Assembly (NCBI RefSeq): GCF_002291425.1
Contig: NZ_CP014136.1
Coordinates: 4,030,001 to 4,094,000, forward strand
Source of the DNA: Gibbsiella quercinecans
GTDB lineage: Bacteria; Pseudomonadota; Gammaproteobacteria; Enterobacterales; Enterobacteriaceae
DNA: 64,000 bases
Direction of reading: 5' to 3'
The notes under the pieces are model-generated. The model was not told where the DNA came from. It saw only the letters and a program-made list of their open reading frames with translations, and ran no database searches. The translations under genes were made by a program, and so were the position numbers. Of this stretch, positions 43,567 through 53,318 are shown piece by piece (position 1 is the stretch's first letter; each line of letters opens with the position of its first letter).

Positions 43567-43607
43567 CCAACCGGTGCCCGCCTTCTTGAACGCCGGTTGG
43601 GAGGATT
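43567..43607 (+). promoter_or_regulatory. expression platform hairpin at the thiM ribosome site
   Basis: CCAACCGG (43567-43574) and CCGGTTGG (43593-43600) form a perfect 8-bp stem whose 3' arm runs into the GGGAGG Shine-Dalgarno (43599-43604), four bases before the thiM ATG. It has no T run, so control is probably at translation initiation. Confidence 0.75.
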
Positions 43608-44402
43608 ATGAACGCTCGACCAGATACCTTAGCCGGCGCACGCGCCGCGGCCTGTTTCCACCAATTCAAACAACACCCACCGCTGGTGCATTGCCTGACC
43701 AATGATGTCGTGCAGTCGTTAACGGCCAATGTACTGTTGGCGTTAGGCGCTTCGCCGGCGATGGTGGTAGAGCCCAGCGAAGCGGCGGAGTTCAGCGGCA
43801 TTGCCAGCGCGCTGCTGGTGAATATTGGCACGCTAACCGAAGCCAGTGCAGCAGCCATGCTGGCCGCCGTTAAGGCGGCGAACCAGGCGGGTACCCCTTG
43901 GGCGCTGGATCCGGTGGCGGTGGGTGGGTTGCGCTATCGCACCGAGTTTGCCCGGCAATTATTAACGCTAAAGCCGGCGGCAATTCGCGGTAACGCATCG
44001 GAAATTATGGCGCTGAGCGGCCAGCGGGGCGGTGGGCGCGGGGTGGACAGCACCGACGATTCACTGGCGGCACTGCCCGCTGCGCAGGCGTTAGCAAGTA
44101 CCAGCGGCGCCGTGGTGGCGGTAACCGGCGAAATTGATTATGTCACGGATGGTGTGCGCAGTTGGGCGGTAACCGGTGGCGATGCGCTGATGACGCGGGT
44201 CGTGGGTACCGGCTGTTCACTGTCTGCGGTGGCGGCGGCGTTTTGTAGCCTGCCGGGGGCGCGCCTTGATAACGTCGCGACGGCCTGCCGAGTGATGGCG
44301 TTATGCGGTCAGCGGGCCTGCGCGATAGCGGCGGGGCCAGGCAGTTTTACGCCGGCCTTCCTCGATGCGTTGTACCAACTGCGCGCGGAGGATCTGCAAT
44401 GA
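43608..44402 (+). CDS. thiM: hydroxyethylthiazole kinase
   Basis: A 264-residue salvage enzyme that phosphorylates 4-methyl-5-(2-hydroxyethyl)thiazole for thiamine synthesis. Family features: [20 protein letters not shown] (substrate pocket), [35 protein letters not shown] and the ATP/catalytic loop [16 protein letters not shown] with the catalytic Cys in GTGCSLS. Length equals the E. coli protein. It lies directly under a TPP riboswitch, and its stop overlaps the thiD start (ATGA). Confidence 0.96.
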   Translation: MNARPDTLAGARAAACFHQFKQHPPLVHCLTNDVVQSLTANVLLALGASPAMVVEPSEAAEFSGIASALLVNIGTLTEASAAAMLAAVKAANQAGTPWALDPVAVGGLRYRTEFARQLLTLKPAAIRGNASEIMALSGQRGGGRGVDSTDDSLAALPAAQALASTSGAVVAVTGEIDYVTDGVRSWAVTGGDALMTRVVGTGCSLSAVAAAFCSLPGARLDNVATACRVMALCGQRACAIAAGPGSFTPAFLDALYQLRAEDLQ

Positions 44403-45199
44403 AACGGATTAATGCGTTGACGATTGCAGGCACCGATCCCAGCGGCGGCGCCGGCATCCAGGCAGATTTGAAAACCTTCTCGGCGCTTGGCGCATACGGC
44501 ACCAGCGTGATTACCGCGCTGGTGGCGCAGAATACGCGTGGCGTGCAGTCGGTGTATAACATCGCGCCGGAATTTGTGGCGGCGCAGATGGATTCCGTGC
44601 TGAGCGATGTGCGTATCGACAGCGCTAAAATAGGCATGTTGGCCAATGCCGAGATCGTGCAGGCAGTGGCGGAACGTTTGCGCCGCTATCAGCCGCCTTT
44701 TGTCGTGCTGGATACGGTGATGCTGGCTAAAAGCGGCGATCCCTTATTGGCGCCGGAGGCGGTGGCGGCCATCCGCCAGCTTCTTTTGCCGCAGGTGGCG
44801 ATAATTACCCCGAACCTGCCGGAGGCCGCCGCTTTGCTGGGCTGCGCCCCGGCGGAAAACGAACGGCAAATGCGCGAGCAGGGCAGAGCGCTTTTGGCCC
44901 TAGGGTGCAAAGCGGTGTTGATCAAGGGCGGACATTTGAGCGAGCAGGAAAGCCCGGATTGGTTGTTTAGCGCCGAAGGGGAGCGGCGTTTCACCGCGCC
45001 GCGCGTTGCCACGCGCCACACTCACGGCACGGGCTGCACGCTGTCTGCGGCGCTGGCGGCGTTGCGGCCACGCCATGCTAACTGGGCGGAGGCGGTGGCA
45101 GCAGCTAAGGACTATCTGCAAAAGGCGTTGGAACAGGCGGATACGCTGGAGGTCGGGCACGGTATTGGCCCGGTGCATCATTTCCATGCCTGGTGGTGA
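44399..45199 (+). CDS. thiD: hydroxymethylpyrimidine / phosphomethylpyrimidine kinase
   Basis: A 266-residue kinase that phosphorylates HMP and HMP-P, the pyrimidine half of thiamine. It shows [20 protein letters not shown] at the N-terminus, [40 protein letters not shown], and the anion-hole motif [17 protein letters not shown]. The start is the ATG at 44399 inside the thiM stop, not the earlier in-frame ATG at 44303, giving the exact E. coli length. Transcription runs into the tandem palindromic array at 45247. Confidence 0.96.
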   Translation: MKRINALTIAGTDPSGGAGIQADLKTFSALGAYGTSVITALVAQNTRGVQSVYNIAPEFVAAQMDSVLSDVRIDSAKIGMLANAEIVQAVAERLRRYQPPFVVLDTVMLAKSGDPLLAPEAVAAIRQLLLPQVAIITPNLPEAAALLGCAPAENERQMREQGRALLALGCKAVLIKGGHLSEQESPDWLFSAEGERRFTAPRVATRHTHGTGCTLSAALAALRPRHANWAEAVAAAKDYLQKALEQADTLEVGHGIGPVHHFHAWW

Positions 45200-45246
45200 T
45201 TGCGGTTTCCATTCTGGTTTCTGCCAGTGGAAGGGGGCAAGGGTTT

Positions 45247-45597
45247 TCCCCTCACCCCGGCCCTCTCCCAAGGGAGAGGGGGGCAGAGTTGGCCTGGGGC
45301 GTTTTTCCCCTCACCCCGGCCCTCTCCCAAGGGAGAGGGGGCAGAGTTGGCCTGGGGCGTTTTTCCCCCTCACCCCGGCCCTCTCCCAAGGGAGAGGGGG
45401 TAGAGTTGGCCTGGGGCGTTTTCCCCCTCACCCCGGCCCTCTCCCAAGGGAGAGGGGGCAGAGTTGGCCTGGGGCTTTTTTCCCCCTCACCCCGGCCATC
45501 TCCCAAGGGAGAGGGGGCAGAGTTGGCCTGGGGCGTTTTTCCCCCTCACCCCGGCCTCTCCCAAGGGAGAGGGAGCAGAGTTGGCCTGGGGCGGTTA
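45247..45597. repeat. six-copy tandem array of a 59-bp palindromic unit
   Basis: Six units start (at ctcaccccgg) at 45251, 45310, 45369, 45427, 45486 and 45545, a period of 58-59 bp. Each holds ctcaccccggccctctccc, AAGGGAGAGGG and then gcagagttggcctggggcg plus a T-rich spacer. The palindrome CCCTCTCCC-AA-GGGAGAGGG folds into a hairpin on either strand. Copies differ at only a few bases. The array lies between convergent thiD and gutQ, ends at the gutQ stop, and can act as a two-way terminator. The unit resembles the widespread ccctcacccc...ctctccc-type REP element. Confidence 0.9.
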
Positions 45598-46566
45598 GCT
45601 AATTCCGGCCTGGTGCAGATCGTGCAGGTTGATGGCGCCAACCAGCACGCCATCCAGATCAACCACCGGCGCGGCGCTGATATGTTGCTGATGCAGCGCT
45701 TCCAGCGCCTCGCCCGCACGCCACTGTTCCGGCAGGCGGTAGCCGGGGCGGGTGATCGCCGGGGCCAGGCTGTCGTTAAGTGAGTTGCCTTTGACCAGCC
45801 AGCGGCGCAGGTCGCCGTCGGTAAACACCCCCACGACTTTTTGCTGTGCGTCGCATACCGCCACCAGCCCAAGCCCGGTGCGGCTTAGCTCCAACATGGC
45901 GGCCATTATGTCGGCATCTTCACTGACTTTGGGCAGGCGATCGTCGGTGCGCATCAGGTGATGCACGCGGTTAAGCAGGCGGGCGCCCAGGCTGCCGCCG
46001 GGATGTGAACGGGCGAAATCCTCGGCGTTGAAACCACGCTGGCGCATTAGCGCCATGGCTAACGCGTCGCCGATCATCAGCGTGTTGACGGCGCTGGAGG
46101 TGGGGGCCAGGCCCATCGGGCAGGCTTCGCGCTCCACGCTGATATCCAGCAGGCAGGCGGCGGCCTGCGCCAGCGGCGATTCTTTACCGCCGGTAATGGC
46201 GATCACCGGGATCTGGCTTTCCGCCAGCAGCGGCAGGATCAAATCCAGCTCTTTGGCGCGCCCGGAATAAGAGATAAAAATCACCACGTCTTGTTTGCTG
46301 ATCATGCCCAGATCGCCGTGCAGCGCTTCCGCCGGGTGGACGAAAAAGGCCGGCGTGCCGGTGCTGGCGAGTGAAGCGGCGATTTTCTTGCCGATATGGC
46401 CGGACTTACCGATGCCGGAAATCACCGCTTTGCCGCGGCAGTGCAGCAGCAGCTCACAGGCACGTACAAAGTTGCCGTCCAGCCTGGCCAACAGGCGCTG
46501 CGCTTCGGCCAGTTCGATCTCCAGGGTTTCGCGGGCAAAATTGAGTAGCGCATCGGCTTTATGCAT
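45595..46566 (-). CDS. gutQ: arabinose-5-phosphate isomerase of the sorbitol operon
   Basis: A 323-residue protein of the KdsD/GutQ family that interconverts ribulose-5-phosphate and arabinose-5-phosphate. The SIS domain comes first ([35 protein letters not shown]), then two CBS domains (about 205-323; [49 protein letters not shown]). The start is the ATG at 46566, overlapping the srlR stop by eight bases; an in-frame ATG at 46638 would run deep into srlR. It is the last gene of the operon, and its stop touches the 59-bp array. Confidence 0.95.
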   Translation of the reverse strand: MHKADALLNFARETLEIELAEAQRLLARLDGNFVRACELLLHCRGKAVISGIGKSGHIGKKIAASLASTGTPAFFVHPAEALHGDLGMISKQDVVIFISYSGRAKELDLILPLLAESQIPVIAITGGKESPLAQAAACLLDISVEREACPMGLAPTSSAVNTLMIGDALAMALMRQRGFNAEDFARSHPGGSLGARLLNRVHHLMRTDDRLPKVSEDADIMAAMLELSRTGLGLVAVCDAQQKVVGVFTDGDLRRWLVKGNSLNDSLAPAITRPGYRLPEQWRAGEALEALHQQHISAAPVVDLDGVLVGAINLHDLHQAGIS

Positions 46567-47332
46567 TGCGGCCTCCAACCAGAATGGTCTTGATCCCTCT
46601 TTCCTGCAGGGCGGTGAGGTAATCCGGGGGAATGTCATTATCGGTGATTAAGGTATCAACCATGCCCAATTCGCACACCACGTTTGGGCTTTTGCGGCCG
46701 AATTTGGAGGAATCCACCAGCAGGATGATGCGGCTGGCGGCTTCGCACATGGCCTTGCTGACGTTGTGTACTTCGTTGAAGGTGGTCACGCCGGCGTTAA
46801 GGTCCACCCCATCGGCGCCGATGAACAGTTTATCGAAACTGAACTGATGAAAGGCGGATTCCGCCAGGCTGCCGTGGAACGAAGCCGATTTTTTGCGGTA
46901 GGTGCCGCCAGGCATCAGGATGGTTTGATCGTTATCCAGCTCCACCAGCGCGTTAACGATATGCAGGCTGTTGGTCATTACCGTGATGTTGTTGAACTGC
47001 GCCAGGTGCGGCACCATTTGCAGCACCGTGCTGCCGGCGTCGAAAATCAGCGAATCGCCGTCGTTGATCAGTTTGGCGGCGGCATGGGCAATCTGGCGTT
47101 TTTTTTCGGTATTGATGTGGGTTTTGCGATCGATGGGCTGATCGCCGTCATCGCGGCTGAGCACTACGCCGCCGTAGGTACGGATAACCGCGCCTTCCTC
47201 CTCCAGCAGGGTGAGATCCTTACGGATAGTGGTGCCGGTGGTGGAGAAATGTTCGGCTAAAACGTCTACCGCCGTTTTGCCATGCCGCTGTAGATACTCG
47301 AGGATGGCGGCCTGCCGCTGCTTTGGTTTCAT
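46559..47332 (-). CDS. srlR: DeoR-family sorbitol operon repressor
   Basis: A 257-residue DeoR-type repressor (GutR). The N-terminal HTH is [20 protein letters not shown] plus [18 protein letters not shown] (residues 4-50). A sugar-phosphate sensor domain follows ([51 protein letters not shown]). The ligand is expected to be sorbitol-6-phosphate. It lies between gutM and gutQ as in E. coli and completes the activator/repressor pair of the operon. Confidence 0.95.
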   Translation of the reverse strand: MKPKQRQAAILEYLQRHGKTAVDVLAEHFSTTGTTIRKDLTLLEEEGAVIRTYGGVVLSRDDGDQPIDRKTHINTEKKRQIAHAAAKLINDGDSLIFDAGSTVLQMVPHLAQFNNITVMTNSLHIVNALVELDNDQTILMPGGTYRKKSASFHGSLAESAFHQFSFDKLFIGADGVDLNAGVTTFNEVHNVSKAMCEAASRIILLVDSSKFGRKSPNVVCELGMVDTLITDNDIPPDYLTALQERGIKTILVGGRNA

Positions 47333-47414
47333 AGCGATTCCTGTTCACAAGAGTTAAACATTCCCTCCAGCGAAGTGTTCACTATGAAAGGTAATGTCTT
47401 TTAATGTGAAAATA

Positions 47415-47771
47415 TCATGTTTTCGGTGCGATCGCTAACGTTAGTGCTATTTGGCATTGCCGATCCTTAGGGAAGATCACATTCGGGCGTAAATCCCGCT
47501 GATGTAAACCATGCAGGCGGGGAAGGGGCTTGGGTTGGGCGAAGATGGTCAGGCCGCGCATAATCATGCTGCCGCACACCCGCTGTTGGGCGTCAAACGC
47601 CAGCGCCAGCACCACGCGCGGGCGCATCCGGCCGCCGCTGCGCCCAACGCCGACGGCGCCAAGCCGGCAAAGCCGCGCGAATGCACGGTTGAAACGTTGT
47701 AACTGCCACCAGCCGAGGGCGATTTGCATCAGCCAGGCGATAATAGCGAAAGTAATCAAGGCGCTGCTCAT
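47415..47771 (-). CDS. gutM: sorbitol operon activator GutM
   Basis: A 118-residue protein matching E. coli GutM/SrlM (119 residues). It has an N-terminal hydrophobic helix (ALITFAIIAWLMQIALGWWQ), a basic stretch and the conserved FNRAFARLCRLGAVGVGRSG, GRMRPRVVLALAFDAQQRV, LRPNVIFPKD. GutM activates srl transcription by an unclear mechanism. It lies 49 bp after srlD and 82 bp before srlR. Confidence 0.93.
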   Translation of the reverse strand: MSSALITFAIIAWLMQIALGWWQLQRFNRAFARLCRLGAVGVGRSGGRMRPRVVLALAFDAQQRVCGSMIMRGLTIFAQPKPLPRLHGLHQRDLRPNVIFPKDRQCQIALTLAIAPKT

Positions 47772-47820
47772 GGTTGCTCCTGGATACGTGCCCCGGCCAA
47801 TCGCGGCCGGGGCGTTAGGG

Positions 47821-48600
47821 TTAAAACATCACCTGGCCGCCGGTGATGTTGATTGACTGGCCGGTGCAGTACGCGGCTTTATCGCTGGCGTAGAACAGCA
47901 ATGTGTTCAGCACGTCCTGGTAATCACAACCGCGTTTCAACGGCACTTTATCGATATAGTACTGTTCAACCTCTTCCGGTTTGATGCCGAGCTTTTGCGC
48001 ATACTGTGGCAGCAATGACTGGAACATCGGCGATTTCAGCAGGTTGCCCAGCATCAGCGAATGAACGGTAATGCCGTATTCCGCCAGATCGAGCGCCAGC
48101 GACTGGGTCAACCCCACGCCGCCGAACTTGGCGGCGCTGTAGCCGGAGTTGTGCTTGCTGCCGACCTTGCCGGATTTTGAATTGATCTGGATGATGCGGC
48201 CCGCCACGCCGTCGCGGATCATCAGGCGAGAGAACTCGCGGGCGCAGAGGAAATACCCCACCAGGTTAACTTGCAGCGAGCGATCGAAATCCCCCAGCAG
48301 GAAATCGGTGATCGGCGCTGCCTTGGCGAGGCCGGCGCTGTACACCAGCAGATTCGCCCCGCCGAAGGCGTTATCCACCGCTTGGGCCAGCGCGATGACG
48401 CTGGCCTCATCGGTGGCGTCGGCCTGGAACCCCACGGCGCTGCCTGCGCCGTACTCTTCATTGATTTGCTGTGCCACCTGATGGGCGTTGTCGGCATTCA
48501 AATCGGCCACCGCCACGCGATAACCGGCCTGTGCCAGGCCTTGGCAAAGGAATGCGCCTAACGTTTGGCCACCGCCAATCACTACAGCTACTTCAGACAT
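47821..48600 (-). CDS. srlD: sorbitol-6-phosphate 2-dehydrogenase
   Basis: A 259-residue short-chain dehydrogenase that oxidises sorbitol-6-phosphate to fructose-6-phosphate with NAD. The cofactor loop is GGGQTLGAFLCQGLAQAGY (residues 8-26), the catalytic serine region is IIQINSKSGKVGSKHNSG, and the YxxxK pair is YSAAK. Its end (DKAAYCTGQSINITGGQVMF) is typical. It follows srlB by 10 bp and precedes gutM. Confidence 0.96.
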   Translation of the reverse strand: MSEVAVVIGGGQTLGAFLCQGLAQAGYRVAVADLNADNAHQVAQQINEEYGAGSAVGFQADATDEASVIALAQAVDNAFGGANLLVYSAGLAKAAPITDFLLGDFDRSLQVNLVGYFLCAREFSRLMIRDGVAGRIIQINSKSGKVGSKHNSGYSAAKFGGVGLTQSLALDLAEYGITVHSLMLGNLLKSPMFQSLLPQYAQKLGIKPEEVEQYYIDKVPLKRGCDYQDVLNTLLFYASDKAAYCTGQSINITGGQVMF

Positions 48601-48610
48601 GGTCTACTCC

Positions 48611-48973
48611 TTATGCGATAAATTTCAGCGTACTGCCTAACGGTATATCTGCCGGCGTGGGGCCGGATACGTGGATTGAGCCGGGAAATTCTGCTAACGC
48701 TTCACCATCGAAGCGCACCGTAACGTGGCCCAGTTCGCGCAGGTTTTGGGTGGCGACGCTACCGACCGCAGTGATCGGGTAGCGCCGCTCGGCCAGTTCC
48801 ATCACGCCGCCCACCTGCAGTTCGCCGGTGGTATTGCCGTGCTGATGGATAAAGCAAAATGCTTCGATATCGGCGGGGGCGCCTTCCCTAAAAGTGATCA
48901 ACATATCGTCCTGCAGTGCGTCACGCGCGCAGCCGCCGATGTGTGTGATAGTGGTTTGGAAAATAGTGTTCAT
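48611..48973 (-). CDS. srlB: PTS sorbitol-specific IIA component
   Basis: A 120-residue cytoplasmic phosphocarrier (IIA-Gut). The phosphorylated histidine is expected in the central region (FCFIHQHGNTTGELQVGGVM). The C-terminal VSGPTPADIPLGSTLKFI is shared with E. coli SrlB. It passes phosphate from HPr to SrlE. It is 24 bp after srlE and 10 bp before srlD. Confidence 0.95.
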   Translation of the reverse strand: MNTIFQTTITHIGGCARDALQDDMLITFREGAPADIEAFCFIHQHGNTTGELQVGGVMELAERRYPITAVGSVATQNLRELGHVTVRFDGEALAEFPGSIHVSGPTPADIPLGSTLKFIA

Positions 48974-48997
48974 AGCACGTTCTCTGCAGAGTGGAAG

Positions 48998-49987
48998 TTA
49001 CTGATAAATAAAGGCCGAAGCCGCCCAGGCAATCAGCACGGTAGGGGCGCCGGTCAGGAAACGGCCGACCAGTACGGAAGGCACCCCAACGCGCACCGTG
49101 TCCTGTTTGGCTTCCGCCAGCGACAACCCCACCGGGATGAAATCGCAGGAGGCCTGGGCGTTAATGGCAAACAACGCCGGCAACGCCAACTGCGGCGGGA
49201 TATGGCCAAGGCCGATCTGCACGCCGACCAGCACGCCGATCACCTGAGCGATTACGGCGCCTGGGCCAAGGAACGGGGAAAGCAGCGGGAAGGAGCAGAT
49301 CAGCGCCAGCGTCACCAGCCCGATGGGGCTGTTGGCCAGCGGCGTCAGGCCGTGCGCGATGAAATCGCCCAGGCCAGAGGCCATGATGATGCCGATCAGC
49401 GCAGAGACGAACGCCATAAACGGCAGTATGGTTTTCAGCACGGTGTCGATGGTGTCGCGCCCGGCCTGGAAGAACACCGCCACCACCGAGCCCATTCCCA
49501 TCCCCACTTTGGCCAGCAGGCCATCGCTCTGTTCGGTGATTTTCTTGCTGGTGTCGTAATCGCGGGCTTTGGGGGCGTCTGCTACCGGTGCAGCGCCTGC
49601 TGCCGCTTCGCCTTCCTGGCGTTCGATACGGCGGATGTTGTTTTCGCGCACCCCGGAAACGTAGATATCTTCAAGAATATACTGCGCCAGCGGGCCGGAT
49701 TGGCCGGTGGCGTGGATATTGATCGTTGGGATACGGCGCTTTGGGTACAGGCCGCAGCGCAGGGTGCCGCCGCAGTCGATGACGGCCAGGGCGATTTCTT
49801 CCGCCGGCGGTTCACCTTCTTTGAAGCCGTCTACCGCCGGCCAACCGGTGAGATCGCTTAACAGATCGATGATCGCAGGGCGGGTACCGGCGGTGATATA
49901 GACGATTTTCTTGCCCGGCACTATCGGCAGCTCCAGTGGGCCGCCCCAGCCGCTTTCACCTTTCTCGATACGGATATAAGCACTCAT
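48998..49987 (-). CDS. srlE: PTS sorbitol-specific IIBC component
   Basis: A 329-residue protein. An N-terminal IIB domain carries the phospho-cysteine loop ([20 protein letters not shown], about 70-90). A membrane part follows (about 180-329; [60 protein letters not shown]). It is 10 residues longer than the E. coli protein because of an insert around residues 115-135 ([16 protein letters not shown]). The start is the ATG at 49987 with GGAG upstream. With SrlA it moves and phosphorylates sorbitol. Confidence 0.95.
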   Translation of the reverse strand: MSAYIRIEKGESGWGGPLELPIVPGKKIVYITAGTRPAIIDLLSDLTGWPAVDGFKEGEPPAEEIALAVIDCGGTLRCGLYPKRRIPTINIHATGQSGPLAQYILEDIYVSGVRENNIRRIERQEGEAAAGAAPVADAPKARDYDTSKKITEQSDGLLAKVGMGMGSVVAVFFQAGRDTIDTVLKTILPFMAFVSALIGIIMASGLGDFIAHGLTPLANSPIGLVTLALICSFPLLSPFLGPGAVIAQVIGVLVGVQIGLGHIPPQLALPALFAINAQASCDFIPVGLSLAEAKQDTVRVGVPSVLVGRFLTGAPTVLIAWAASAFIYQ

Positions 49988-50002
49988 GATGCACTCCACG
50001 GA

Positions 50003-50551
50003 TTAAAGTTGAACCTGGCGATCCAGGCGGATGCCCATCTTGCGTTCGAACAGGCTGGTGGTGAGATCGGTGATCCAGCCGCGGAAGAAGTTGGTGAACA
50101 GGCCGACCAGGAAGTAGCTCACCGCCAGCGGGCCAAGCGGCAGCCCCAGGGTGGTCAGGCCGCTGGCGATACCGAGGTAAACGAACAGTTCGCCGGGGTT
50201 GATGTGCGGGAACAGGCCGTTCATTGAGTGGCAGTTGTAGGAAGCCGCGGCGTAGTAGCTGGGTTTGTATTTTTCCGGCATGAAGCGGCCAAGGCTTAGG
50301 GTCATTGGGTTGCAGAAAACGAAGGTACCGATCAGCGGCAGCAGCAGATAGCGCGAGAATGGATTGCCCGCGCAGCGCTGCGCCAAGCGTTCGATACGAT
50401 CCTGGCCGACAAATTTGATCAGGGCATTCATGATGACCAGCAGGCTGATCAACAGAGGTAGGATGCCGGTCACCATGCCGACAAACACTTCACCGCCTTT
50501 CTGAAACAGGCCGATAAACCATTCGGCGCCGTGGGTTATTAGCTCAATCAT
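50003..50551 (-). CDS. srlA: PTS sorbitol-specific IIC component
   Basis: A 182-residue membrane protein, the first gene of the sorbitol operon. Hydrophobic helices include [40 protein letters not shown] and [21 protein letters not shown] start it at the ATG at 50551, preceded by AGGAG; the longer frame to 50638 is not needed and lacks homology. The operon order srlA-srlE-srlB-srlD-gutM-srlR-gutQ is complete and equals E. coli. Confidence 0.95.
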   Translation of the reverse strand: MIELITHGAEWFIGLFQKGGEVFVGMVTGILPLLISLLVIMNALIKFVGQDRIERLAQRCAGNPFSRYLLLPLIGTFVFCNPMTLSLGRFMPEKYKPSYYAAASYNCHSMNGLFPHINPGELFVYLGIASGLTTLGLPLGPLAVSYFLVGLFTNFFRGWITDLTTSLFERKMGIRLDRQVQL

Positions 50552-50832
50552 TTTTTTCTCCTGTAATGGACGGTATGGCCCGGAGCGGACAGCGGCTCTG
50601 TCGCCATGGCCCTTACAGTAATCACTTTGCTTATCCATTTATTTTAAATAGATCACAATATGAAAGATAAATATTTTATTTTGAAAGTTTAAAGCGAAAG
50701 GAAAATAAGATTAAGAATGGGATGTTAAGCGGTTGGTGGCGTTGGTAACAAAAGGGGGCTGGCTTGAGCGTGGCGGCGGGGATAGGAATAGGGGAAACGG
50801 CAGGCTGGGTGTGCTTTCTCATCCCCTGGAAA
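50552..50832 (-). promoter_or_regulatory. srl operon control region with possible CRP half-site
   Basis: Upstream of srlA the minus strand has TTGTGATCTATTTAAAAT near 50660-50643, containing a clear TGTGA half-site but a poor second half. The flank at 50640-50700 is AT-rich. CRP control of srl is known in E. coli; here the site is only partly visible, and the SrlR operator is not resolved. Confidence 0.4.
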
Positions 50833-50860
50833 CAACAAGGCCCAGCAACGCTGCTGGGCC
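50833..50860 (-). terminator. rho-independent terminator of fbaB
   Basis: GGCCCAGCA (50839-50847) and TGCTGGGCC (50852-50860) form a 9-bp stem. On the minus strand it is followed by TTGTTGTTT. It lies 60-90 bp beyond the fbaB stop. Confidence 0.75.
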
Positions 50861-50884
50861 AAATGTAGCCGACAAATTGCGGTT

Positions 50885-50918
50885 ATACCCAAAATGATTC
50901 GAGTTGCATGAAGGGTAT
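50885..50918. repeat. collapsed MITE: two terminal arms without core
   Basis: ATACCCAAAATGATTCGAGT, then TGCA and TGAAGGGTAT: the right arm of the MITE family joined directly to the outer 10 bases of a left arm. It is 34 bp long and begins 1 bp after the fbaB stop codon (minus strand). Confidence 0.65.
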
Positions 50919-50919
50919 A

Positions 50920-51969
50920 TCAGGCGATGGTAACGCTTTGATCCAGGTAAGTATCCTGCACCGCATTAATCAACGCCACGCCGTCTTTCATGGATTTTTT
51001 GAACGCTTTGCGCCCCAGGATCAAGCCCATGCCGCCGGCACGTTTGTTAATCACGGCGGTGCGTACGGATTCATGCAGATCGTTATCCCCGGCGGCGCCG
51101 CCGGAGTTGATCAGCCCGGCACGGCCCATATAGCAGTTTGCCAGTTGGTAACGCACCAGATCGATAGGGTGATCGGTGGTGAGTTTGTCGTAGACGCGAT
51201 CGTCGGTATAACCGAATTTAATGGCGCGATAGCCGCCGTTGTTTTCCGCCATTTTCTGCTTAACGATATCGGCGCCGATGGTGGCGGCAAGGTGGTTGGC
51301 CTGGCCGGTCAGATCGGCGCTGGAGTGGTAATCCACCCCGTCTTTTTTGAACGCCGGGTTGCGCAGATAGGCCCACAGCACGGTGACCATGCCCAACTCA
51401 TGCGCGCGTTCAAACGCCGCGGAAATTTCTTCGATCTGGCGGCGCGACTGCTCGGAACCAAAATAGATGGTGGCGCCGACGGCGACGGCACCCAGGTTGA
51501 ACGCCTGCTCAACGCTGGCGTACAGCGTTTGATCGTACTGGGTTGGGTAGCTTAGGGTTTCGTTGTGGTTCAGTTTGACCAGGAACGGAATTTTGTGCGC
51601 ATAACGGCGCGAGACGGCCGCCAGCACCCCGTAAGTAGAAGCAACGCAGTTACAGCCCGCTTCAATCGCCAGTTCAACGATATTCTTGGGATCAAAATAC
51701 AGCGGGTTGGCGGCGAAGGACGCCCCGGCGGAGTGCTCCACGCCCTGATCGACCGGCAGGATGGAAAGATAACCGGTGCCGGCCAGGCGGCCGTGGTTGT
51801 ATAACGTTTGCATCGAGCGCAGCACGCTGTTCGGGCGGTTGTTATCGATCATTACCCGGTCAACGAAGTCGGCGCCAGGCAGGTAGAGATTTTCTGCAGG
51901 GATAGTGGTACAGCGGTGTTGTAACAGGTCTTCCGCTTCCTTACCTAATAACTGTGCAATATCAGTCAT
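50920..51969 (-). CDS. fbaB: class I fructose-bisphosphate aldolase (DhnA type)
   Basis: A 349-residue Schiff-base aldolase, close to E. coli FbaB along its full length. Features include [94 protein letters not shown] and [20 protein letters not shown]. It cleaves fructose-1,6-bisphosphate and is favoured in gluconeogenic growth. The start is the ATG at 51969 with GGGAG upstream, not the in-frame ATG at 52008. It is monocistronic, between a MITE upstream and a collapsed MITE at its stop. Confidence 0.95.
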   Translation of the reverse strand: MTDIAQLLGKEAEDLLQHRCTTIPAENLYLPGADFVDRVMIDNNRPNSVLRSMQTLYNHGRLAGTGYLSILPVDQGVEHSAGASFAANPLYFDPKNIVELAIEAGCNCVASTYGVLAAVSRRYAHKIPFLVKLNHNETLSYPTQYDQTLYASVEQAFNLGAVAVGATIYFGSEQSRRQIEEISAAFERAHELGMVTVLWAYLRNPAFKKDGVDYHSSADLTGQANHLAATIGADIVKQKMAENNGGYRAIKFGYTDDRVYDKLTTDHPIDLVRYQLANCYMGRAGLINSGGAAGDNDLHESVRTAVINKRAGGMGLILGRKAFKKSMKDGVALINAVQDTYLDQSVTIA

Positions 51970-52123
51970 GATTAACTCCCGATTTGGCTTTTTCCTTACC
52001 GCCGCCACAGGTCATTGCGCTTGTCGTCTTGGGCCGGGTGGCCATCATATATGCTGTATATCCACCCCAAGAGGACAGGTGTAAAGGTTACGGCGTTATG
52101 AAAAAGCAGTGGTTGAAGCCGCA

Positions 52124-52323
52124 ATACCCTTCATACTCCAAGTTGCAGATACGTTGGCTTTATTACTCGGCCCATCCCTGGGCCTCGCCCCGATGGGGCC
52201 GCTGCCAGCAGCGTTCAAATCTGCTCCCGGCAGATTTGTCGCTCACCTCAGTCACTTACTTATGTAAGCTCTTGGGGATTCGCTGCGTTGCCGCCTTTCT
52301 GCAACTCGAATTATTTTGGGTAT
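52124..52323. mobile_element. MITE-like element, copy 2 (200 bp)
   Basis: The ends are ATACCCTTCATACTCCAAG and CTGCAACTCGAATTATTTTG followed by GGTAT, an imperfect inverted pair. The left ~110 bp of the interior nearly equals copy 1 at 2002-2226 (ttggctttattactcggcc, ccgctgccagcagcgttcaa). The right part differs (gtcgctcacctcagtcact; cgctgcgttgccgcctttct). No coding capacity. It fills most of the 503-bp gap between the fbaB start and the rspR end; the rest (52324-52472) holds only a small hairpin, gtccag-ttat-ctggac at 52417-52432. Confidence 0.75.
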
Positions 52324-52472
52324 GAAACACATTAATGAAATCCCGATAACCAGGAGAAACAATAGATGCGATCGTCGGGAAATGCCATTTTGCAAAGCGA
52401 AATTATCATGGCGAGTGTCCAGTTATCTGGACATGGGTGACCAGCCCGCCCTAAAAGGGAAGGGGGCGGGGG

Positions 52473-53159
52473 TTATTCGCTTTCAAACCACGCGTTGTTC
52501 TGTTGGCTGATCGGTGTGATGGAGTAAATCATCTCTTGCAGGTGGGCATGGATGGCGCGTTCGGCGTTGTCAGGATCGTGGGCTTTCAGCGCGTCGAAAA
52601 TTCGGTGGTGCTGCAGGATCAGGCTTTCCGGTGGCGAGACTTCGCTCAGGCTAAGAAAACGCACCCGATCCATGGTTGCCTTGATGGTTTCGATGGTTTC
52701 CCATGCTAACGGGCAATTGGCGATCTGCGTCAGCGACTGGTGAAATGCGTCATCCAGCGCCAGGAATTCGCGGATCTGGTGATTCTGCGCCGCCAGCGTC
52801 TGGCGATGTAAGTTATGCTCCAACTGCATTAATTGCTGTGGCGTAATGCTGGTGGCGGCCCGGCGCACGATGGCGCACTCCACCGCCTGGCGGATAAAAC
52901 GCCCGTCGGCCACGCGTTTGGCCGATATCTTCATCACAAAGGTGCCGCGCTGCGGCAAAATCTGCACCAGCCCGGCTTCCGCCAGTTTGATGAAGGCTTC
53001 CCGTACCGGTTGGCGTGAAACGTTAAAGCGCGTGGAAATTTCTTTTTCGGAAAGCAGTGTCCCGGGTGGGATGGTGCACTCGACGATATCCTTGCGCAAA
53101 AACTGGTAGATCTGCTGGTTGACCGGCACATTATTGGTCAGGTTATAAGATTCAGGCAT
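52473..53159 (-). CDS. rspR: GntR-family (FadR/VanR type) regulator RspR
   Basis: A 228-residue regulator, the same length as E. coli RspR/YdfH and similar throughout. The HTH is [20 protein letters not shown] plus [20 protein letters not shown] (residues 35-74), and the FCD ligand domain is about 85-220 ([20 protein letters not shown] with metal-type His residues). I start it at the ATG at 53159, where homology begins; the frame is open to 53273. RspR represses rspAB. It is the last gene of the rsp cluster on the same strand, so feedback on its own operon is likely. Confidence 0.92.
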   Translation of the reverse strand: MPESYNLTNNVPVNQQIYQFLRKDIVECTIPPGTLLSEKEISTRFNVSRQPVREAFIKLAEAGLVQILPQRGTFVMKISAKRVADGRFIRQAVECAIVRRAATSITPQQLMQLEHNLHRQTLAAQNHQIREFLALDDAFHQSLTQIANCPLAWETIETIKATMDRVRFLSLSEVSPPESLILQHHRIFDALKAHDPDNAERAIHAHLQEMIYSITPISQQNNAWFESE

Positions 53160-53318
53160 GGTAACGCGTAATGTCCAGAGCTCTTTGAATGCAACCATAC
53201 TAGCAGATTCTCTTCGCCGTGCGGGCGGTTTCATGCGCCCGCGGGGGAGATCACGCACTATTAATAGTGCCAATCCTGATATTCCTGGGCCCGCCGTATT
53301 AATGGCGGGCCAGGGTGG

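Noticed and set aside
45247..45597. possible CRISPR array
   Set aside because: The whole 59-bp unit repeats; there are no variable spacers and no cas genes nearby.
45006..45783. open frames across the 59-bp array encoding Pro/Arg-rich repeats
   Set aside because: The unit length and composition let frames stay open, but the protein would be only the repeated palindrome, overlapping thiD and gutQ. It is non-coding.
48725..49861. 378-codon plus-strand frame opposite srlB and srlE
   Set aside because: The opposite strand encodes unmistakable sorbitol PTS proteins; this frame has no coherent domain.
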